This document shows, in pieces, positions 5,472 to 9,465 of a DNA stretch of 9,465 bases. The translations under genes and the position numbers were made by a program. Where the stretch lies: contig SCUP01000045.1 of NCBI GenBank assembly GCA_004297665.1, forward strand, positions 1 to 9,465. The letters are read 5' to 3'. The stretch comes from Nitrosarchaeum sp. Its GTDB lineage: Archaea; Thermoproteota; Nitrososphaeria; Nitrososphaerales; Nitrosopumilaceae. Every line of letters starts with the position of its first letter. Position 1 is the first letter of the stretch. The notes beneath the pieces are model-generated. The model had not been told where the DNA came from, searched no databases, and saw only the letters and a program-made list of their open reading frames with translations.

Positions 5472-5735
5472 TTGTTCCTATCTGTTAGTACTATTTTCCT
5501 CTTTTCTGTGTTATTGCTTGGCATAGTAAGTTATCCATCAATTAATTTTGGAGATGAAATTGAATCTGATCTGAATTCTAATTATCTAATTTCTGCGTTT
5601 GCTGAAGAAGATGATGAAAGTGAAGACGAATCTGAAGACAATGATTCAAATGAATTACAAACTAGTGAAAAAATCATAAAGCATGAAAATCAAGCTCAAG
5701 AAAATGCTGAAGAAACTATATTGCAATTCCAATAA
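5472..5735 (+). CDS. acidic secreted ORF, probably a truncated remnant
   Basis: The 87-residue frame begins at a TTG (an in-frame TGA lies three codons upstream) with a hydrophobic signal-like stretch FLSVSTIFLFSVLLLGIVS. A second possible cleavage region is near ISAFAEE (about 40-46). The rest is acidic and Ser-rich (AEEDDESEDESEDNDSNELQ) and then Gln/Glu/Asn-rich with coiled-coil character (SEKIIKHENQAQENAEETIL). It has no basic n-region before the hydrophobic core, which suggests 5' loss. It stops abruptly, with its last codons inside the inverted leader repeat at 5716-5757. Such acidic starts usually open longer coiled-coil or beta proteins, so I infer a fragment cut by rearrangement at the repeat. 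It may still be expressed: a TATA-like stretch lies about 26 bp upstream. It could instead be a genuine small acidic secreted protein. Confidence 0.45.
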   Translation: MFLSVSTIFLFSVLLLGIVSYPSINFGDEIESDLNSNYLISAFAEEDDESEDESEDNDSNELQTSEKIIKHENQAQENAEETILQFQ

Positions 5736-5757
5736 TTATCAAAAGTCTAGTTTTCAT
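5716..5757 (-). pseudogene. orphan signal-peptide leader (MKTRLLIIIGIAI-stop)
   Basis: Immediately after the WRKRK end of the 288-aa gene, with the same ATGA overlap (5754-5757), a new frame opens with ATG, reads MKTRLLIIIGIAI and stops at TAG (5716-5718). It is the exact start of the exported proteins found elsewhere in the window, with no mature part. It keeps the GGAG 9 nt upstream, so it would probably be translated as a 13-residue hydrophobic peptide. The likely reading is a deleted or replaced gene whose downstream part is gone; the sequence beyond it belongs to the convergent acidic ORF. It could alternatively be a coupling or attenuation leader peptide. Confidence 0.6.
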
Positions 5758-5771
5758 TTTCTTTTTCTCCA
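5728..5771 (-). repeat. gene-junction repeat, full copy 3 (inverted)
   Basis: Same 44-bp element on the minus strand, joining the end of the 288-aa gene to the orphan leader. It faces the two plus-strand copies, so it forms long-distance inverted repeats with them. Confidence 0.85.
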
Positions 5772-6620
5772 AATGAAAACAACTGTAATGATAATTCCTA
5801 CAGTTACAACTACTACTGGCCAATAAGCAACAATAAGGAAATACCAAGGCAATTTGTCTCTCCTATCAAAAGCATCAATTGTAGGTTCTGTTTCAGATTC
5901 ATCAATTATTCTTGAAAAATTAACATTTGACTTGTGTTCTGCCCAGACAGCATCTTCTACTAAAAGTGTAGTGCCACTTGATTCACCCATAATAGTAAAG
6001 AAAACTTTAGATTCAAAAATTCCACTAGATTCATCAGTTTCAGTTACTGTTAATTCAATACCATTATGATCAGTATCTGACCACACATGAATAACAAAAG
6101 AATCTATTTTGTTATGATCTAGATTCATGTCTTTATCAGTTACTTGAATGATACCAATATCATTTGAGAAATAGTTTGGTTTGTCCCACTTTACTTTTAT
6201 TCCATCATCAATTGGGGCAAGCCATTTGTCACAAAGAAAATCATTTCTATGATCTTCAAAGCTGGAAATCTTGAATACATCAACCCATTTAGCCATTCGG
6301 TAATGTTTCATTCCATCTGCTACAAACTCTGTGCAGATTATTGCAGGTAATTGTAATGGAGTATTTTCACTATCCCATTTCCTATCAGACATCTGCCAGT
6401 CTCCAAAGTTTAACTCAATATTTCTAGCATAATCTTCCATGATAGATTTTTGAGTTAGCGGGGAATTAGAGCCAGAAAATGAATCAAAGCAAGGCCCTGA
6501 TGGCCCAAACAACGGAGCAGCACAACCCGCATATGCATATCTTGTTTCAAAATCATCTGCAACAATGATCAAAGACGGTATGAGGATGCCAGTAATAATT
6601 ATCAAAAGTCTAGTCTTCAT
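5754..6620 (-). CDS. 288-aa secreted protein with acidic beta domain and WRKRK membrane anchor
   Basis: The signal peptide is MKTRLLIIITGILIPSLIIV, with cleavage likely before residue 32 (YAYA/GC). The N-terminal ectodomain (32-140) has Cys33, Cys44, Cys96 and Cys130, probably two disulfides, and many aromatic residues. Residues 153-225 form a beta domain with the pattern IIQVTDKDMNLDHNKIDSF ... VWSDTDHNGIELTVTETDES ... FFT. I know this type from thaumarchaeal envelope/S-layer-like proteins, and its Asp/Asn-rich loops could bind calcium. A transmembrane helix (about 258-283) and FIWRKRK end the protein, giving an outside domain anchored at the C-terminus. The ATG shares one base with the upstream gene's TAA (TAATG), and the stop overlaps the orphan leader. 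It is the last full gene of the minus-strand operon. Exact role unknown. Confidence 0.8.
   Translation of the reverse strand: MKTRLLIIITGILIPSLIIVADDFETRYAYAGCAAPLFGPSGPCFDSFSGSNSPLTQKSIMEDYARNIELNFGDWQMSDRKWDSENTPLQLPAIICTEFVADGMKHYRMAKWVDVFKISSFEDHRNDFLCDKWLAPIDDGIKVKWDKPNYFSNDIGIIQVTDKDMNLDHNKIDSFVIHVWSDTDHNGIELTVTETDESSGIFESKVFFTIMGESSGTTLLVEDAVWAEHKSNVNFSRIIDESETEPTIDAFDRRDKLPWYFLIVAYWPVVVVTVGIIITVVFIWRKRK
6597..6620 (-). repeat. leader half-copy at start of the 288-aa gene
   Basis: On the minus strand ATGAAGACTAGACTTTTGAT followed by AATT matches the leader half of the junction element. The gene before it does not end in WRKRK. Confidence 0.7.
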
Positions 6621-8299
6621 TATCTACATTCACTGCCACTGAAATCACTTCTATACGAGCCTTGGAATTCAATTGTTTCTGTATTTTCAGGATACATTAC
6701 AATGACTGTGTTTCCAGCTAGTGAAATTTCATTCCATTCTGTTTTATCTACTAGAATCATATCGACATTGCCAATTATTTCCTCTGGTAATTGTAGTGTT
6801 AGGACTCCTGAATCCTTAGATGAAACTGATAAAACGAGTTGGAGTGAGTTACAATCCAGTTGGATATCCGTAATTGTTCCACTAGGCATTAAATAATCCA
6901 AGTTGTATTGAGATTTTTTTCCAATCAATGTGAATGTTTTATCAAAATCATAATGAGGTTCGGGCTCGGAGTGTGGAGTAAATGTCGGTTCTGGTTTTGT
7001 TTGACTAGGTCTTTGGAACACAATGTCTCCTAGTGGTTCTGCCCATCCCCTTTCTCTGAGTTTTTCCAAGGATTCAGATTTTACACAGTTAGGATTTCCA
7101 TTGCTTGCCTTTAGGACTACAACAAATTTTTCTTTGCATTGAATTTGGTCTGTTGGAATTCCAGATTCTATTTGGTTTGTTACGGAATTCATATTCGAGC
7201 TGACAAACATCCAGTCAGTAGACAGAAAATCTCCGGTAAAAGGGTATGACAGTGGTTTGGAGTCATCCCAGAGATACATTTCATAAAAATAAATTCCATT
7301 TGATTGTGGAGTCCATGAATATTCTAGCTTGATACTTTTCTGTGCATCAACATGAGTAGGAATTGTTTTGATAAACTCTATCTTACTTTCTGGATCTTTT
7401 GTTAAATCTCCTTCAGAAGTACTTTTTGGGGATTTTTTTATCTGGATTATCCAGTCAAAATCAAGATTATTCCTTGAGATGTTTGTCACATTAGCAGATA
7501 GTGTAATTGGTTTTTTGGTGTCTGTCGTGGTTTTACCTTCATAATTTGTTGCATCCTTTAGTATGATTGGCTTGTAGTGTTGATGCATCATTGAAGATTC
7601 ATCAGATTCTGCATACAAATTGACATGTTCTGGAGTTAGGTTTGATGGAATTGTAGAATATAATGTAAAGTTTTTTGATTCAAATCCATCTAATGCTAGA
7701 GGTTGTATGTCGTCTGCAGAATATCCTGCGATACCAATTATGTGAGAATATTCTTTTTGATGGATACTGGCAAGAACATAGACATTTTTTGTGCTTTGTG
7801 TGTGATTGTTGAGTATTGCTCCTTGAATTTTCCATGTGTTGAAATTATTATCAAATTTATCCAAATCTATTTTATCAAATGATACTATCAGATCTGCAGG
7901 CTTCCATGAATAATATTCCAGATTTTCAGTTCCTGCAAACTGGAAAGACTTGATCTTTTTTGATAATTCCACATCATTTACTGTGACTTTGAATGGAATA
8001 GTCAATCCAAGAGGTATTACAAATCCTGACTTTATTGGCAGATCATCAGTAATGGTTTCCGTTTTTTCCAGTATGACATTGTTGTTTTCATCAAAGAACT
8101 GGAAATGATATGTAACATTGCCAAACGGCAATCCAAAATAGGAATCATTTTGAACTTCGCTTACTCCAACAAAGAAGCTGGTTGTTGGATCAATGTATCC
8201 ATCTGAATCATAAGGAAAACAACATGGTGCAAATACATTGTTTATTGTTCCAATAGAAACTAAAATCATAGTAAATATTATCCAAAGTCTAGTTTTCAT
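6620..8299 (-). CDS. 559-aa multidomain secreted envelope protein with RGWA motif and C-terminal beta domain
   Basis: The signal peptide MKTRLWIIFTMILVSIGTIN ends near residue 24 (VFA/PCC). Beta-rich, Ig-like regions at about 38-125, 130-250 and 262-370 follow, with several sequons (NDS, NVT, NHT, NFT, NLT, NIS). Residues 388-419 carry C-x16-C then KLRERGWAEP, a motif I recall from many thaumarchaeal exported proteins. A Pro/Glu/Thr-rich hinge (430-450) precedes a C-terminal beta domain (455-547: FTLIGKKSQYNLDYLMPSGT ... VLTLQLPEEIIG ... TETIEFQGS) that also resembles a recurrent thaumarchaeal surface domain. There is no C-terminal transmembrane helix or WRKRK, so it is probably released or bound to other envelope proteins. 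Start and stop overlap both neighbours (ATGA at 8296-8299, TAATG at 6618-6622), so it is translationally coupled. Function unknown; adhesion or envelope structure is inference. Confidence 0.8.
   Translation of the reverse strand: MKTRLWIIFTMILVSIGTINNVFAPCCFPYDSDGYIDPTTSFFVGVSEVQNDSYFGLPFGNVTYHFQFFDENNNVILEKTETITDDLPIKSGFVIPLGLTIPFKVTVNDVELSKKIKSFQFAGTENLEYYSWKPADLIVSFDKIDLDKFDNNFNTWKIQGAILNNHTQSTKNVYVLASIHQKEYSHIIGIAGYSADDIQPLALDGFESKNFTLYSTIPSNLTPEHVNLYAESDESSMMHQHYKPIILKDATNYEGKTTTDTKKPITLSANVTNISRNNLDFDWIIQIKKSPKSTSEGDLTKDPESKIEFIKTIPTHVDAQKSIKLEYSWTPQSNGIYFYEMYLWDDSKPLSYPFTGDFLSTDWMFVSSNMNSVTNQIESGIPTDQIQCKEKFVVVLKASNGNPNCVKSESLEKLRERGWAEPLGDIVFQRPSQTKPEPTFTPHSEPEPHYDFDKTFTLIGKKSQYNLDYLMPSGTITDIQLDCNSLQLVLSVSSKDSGVLTLQLPEEIIGNVDMILVDKTEWNEISLAGNTVIVMYPENTETIEFQGSYRSDFSGSECR
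8276..8299 (-). repeat. leader half-copy at start of the 559-aa gene
   Basis: On the minus strand ATGAAAACTAGACTTTGGAT followed by AATA matches the leader half with one change (Leu to Trp, MKTRLW). It is the most diverged of the leader copies. Confidence 0.6.
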
Positions 8300-9270
8300 T
8301 TCCTCATCTCACATGTTGTTTCTATTTTGCTTGTAACACATACGTGTGTCTGGTTTAGCTTGACGTCAAAATTACTAGTTCCAGAAATTTTAACAAGTAC
8401 GTTATTTTCATCTAACAGCTTGCCATAGGATACTGGGTTTGTAGGACATGGGAGTCTTAGAGCACTACATATGTCAAGTGCATCTTTTCCATCAAGTGTA
8501 ACTTTTCCATACTTGTCTGCCAAGAAAGGTTCTTGTTTTTGTTCAAAGGATATCACCCCTCCAGTTCTGATTCCTTGCTTAGTTTCAATATTTGTGATTT
8601 TTTCTTGCTGTAAATCATAGGTAGTTGTAACCAGCATGTCTCTTTCATTAATCTGAAATGTTATGCCGACATAAAGTGGATAAGGAAATTCATTTCCATC
8701 CAGCGTGTACGTACAGCAGTTTACTTGATAGTCAGTATCTTTGAGCAAATCCCATACACGGTTATCGGCAAGTGCTTCAGATACTAGAAATTCCTGTGCA
8801 GTACCATTGACACTCTGAGGCCCTTTCCTTAGTTTGATCAAAATTTCCTGTTTTACAGAATCTGTAAAGGCATGCCCCTCTTTGCTTACTGCCCATCCTC
8901 GCAATACAAGTTTACTTTCAGTATCTAGAGAAACGCATGCAACTCTCATTTTGTCATATCTAACAGCAGGAACATTTCCATCTTTACATTGAACATCAAC
9001 TAACGCAACACCGCTTTTGATTTGTTTTAGTGGAGACAATACATTTGAGACTAGATTTTTTTCATATAATTCAGTGCATCTTTCTTCATAGTATGGTTTA
9101 CACCATTCCATAAACTCTTCAAATGTTTTTTCCTGCATGTCAAAGGGCAGTATGATCGAATGAATGTAAGGTTGGGTTGGATCATGTGTTGCAAAGGCAA
9201 TTCCTGTAAATCCAATCAAAATTAGGAATACAATATACCTCATAGAATAACTTGCTTTTTTGAGATTCAT
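8296..9270 (-). CDS. 324-aa secreted protein with C...CV...RGWA motif
   Basis: The hydrophobic signal is MRYIVFLILIGFTGIAFA (residues 10-27), with cleavage likely at AFA/THDP. The ATG at 9270 adds a basic n-region (MNLKKASYS) and lies 8 nt after the upstream stop. A start at 9243 (MRYIV) is equally possible. The mature protein has CKPYYEERC (57-65), a diverged copy of the C-x16-C ... RGWAV motif (C95, C112, 124-127), a CC pair (185-186) and later Cys near 268, 275, 311 and 320, so several disulfides are expected. No transmembrane helix is seen in the mature part. The TGA overlaps the next gene's ATG (ATGA). The motif shared with the next protein suggests they belong to one surface system or share ancestry. 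No enzyme family recognised. Confidence 0.8.
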   Translation of the reverse strand: MNLKKASYSMRYIVFLILIGFTGIAFATHDPTQPYIHSIILPFDMQEKTFEEFMEWCKPYYEERCTELYEKNLVSNVLSPLKQIKSGVALVDVQCKDGNVPAVRYDKMRVACVSLDTESKLVLRGWAVSKEGHAFTDSVKQEILIKLRKGPQSVNGTAQEFLVSEALADNRVWDLLKDTDYQVNCCTYTLDGNEFPYPLYVGITFQINERDMLVTTTYDLQQEKITNIETKQGIRTGGVISFEQKQEPFLADKYGKVTLDGKDALDICSALRLPCPTNPVSYGKLLDENNVLVKISGTSNFDVKLNQTHVCVTSKIETTCEMRK

Positions 9271-9278
9271 AAATTGTT

Positions 9279-9465
9279 CTACCGATTCTTTCTTGCCATA
9301 AATTCAAAGACAATTGTAATTCCAGCTAGACAGAGTCCAATTCCAATCAATATTGGTTGTAACCACATACCAATTGGGAAATCAGAGAATTCATCAATAC
9401 CAATTGTGACATTAATGGTAATCTGCTGAAACATTGAGAGTGTAACGCCTGCAACAAACAAAACA
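9279..9465 (-). CDS. small two-helix membrane protein, 5' partial
   Basis: The frame is open to the right edge of the window. The first possible start inside is a TTG at 9461, but the real start may lie outside. Visible residues give two hydrophobic segments: FVAGVTLSMFQQIT near the N-terminus and WLQPILIGIGLCLAGITIVF near the C-terminus. An ectodomain-like loop ITINVTIGIDEFSDFPIG (sequon NVT) lies between them, and the protein ends in EFMARKNR, a basic cytoplasmic end. The stop is 8 nt before the start of the 324-aa gene, so it heads the part of the minus-strand operon that is visible. Family not recognised. Confidence 0.65.
   Translation of the reverse strand, partial: VLFVAGVTLSMFQQITINVTIGIDEFSDFPIGMWLQPILIGIGLCLAGITIVFEFMARKNR

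Noticed and set aside
1..9465. CRISPR arrays, tRNA/rRNA genes, transposases and insertion-sequence ends.
   Set aside because: No regularly spaced repeats, cloverleaf-like sequences, transposase motifs or terminal inverted repeats with target duplications were seen on either strand by eye.

Overview
The window is AT-rich, gene-dense archaeal DNA. It most likely comes from an ammonia-oxidising member of Nitrososphaerota (Thaumarchaeota), near Nitrosopumilus or Nitrosarchaeum. I infer this from family hallmarks known from memory, without a database search: secreted proteins that start with MKTRLLIII, a C-terminal membrane anchor ending in WRKRK, the C...CV...KL..RGWA motif, a 'VTDxDxN...SDTDxxGIEL' beta domain, and short or leaderless promoters. 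Nearly every protein here is predicted to be exported or membrane-bound, so this is a cell-envelope region. I see no rRNA, tRNA, CRISPR array, transposase or insertion sequence.

Layout. (1) Positions 1-2531, plus strand: a tight operon with the 3' part of an Asp-box (BNR) beta-propeller protein, a 74-aa mini membrane protein, a 209-aa secreted and anchored protein, and a 350-aa Cys/His-rich secreted protein built of repeated Cys-pair units. The last three start codons sit 3 nt after, or overlap, the previous stop. (2) Positions 2643-5119, a middle block with no full cassette repeat: a secreted single-pass membrane protein (minus), divergent from a winged-helix regulator (plus), which converges and overlaps by 20 bp with a CPBP-type intramembrane protease homologue (minus). 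(3) Positions 5127-5735, plus strand: a Cys-rich mini membrane protein and an acidic secreted ORF that looks truncated. (4) Positions 9465-5716, minus strand: a second tight operon with a partial two-segment membrane protein, two large secreted proteins, a 288-aa anchored protein and then an orphan 13-residue signal-peptide start that ends at a stop codon.

The most striking structure is a repeated 44-bp gene-junction element. It encodes the end of one protein (W-R-K-R-K-stop) overlapping the start of the next (M-K-T-R-L-L-I-I-I-G). Three near-identical full copies occur (two plus, one minus), with one degenerate copy and four copies of only the start half. Synonymous codons are conserved too, so the similarity goes beyond protein constraint. 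The GGAG inside the Trp-Arg codons lies 9 nt before the next ATG and can serve as a ribosome-binding site. Because the element links a membrane-anchor end to a signal-peptide start, recombination between copies would add, remove or invert whole surface-protein genes while keeping them exportable and translationally coupled. That is my best candidate for an undescribed system here. The repeat is seen directly; the recombination role is inference.
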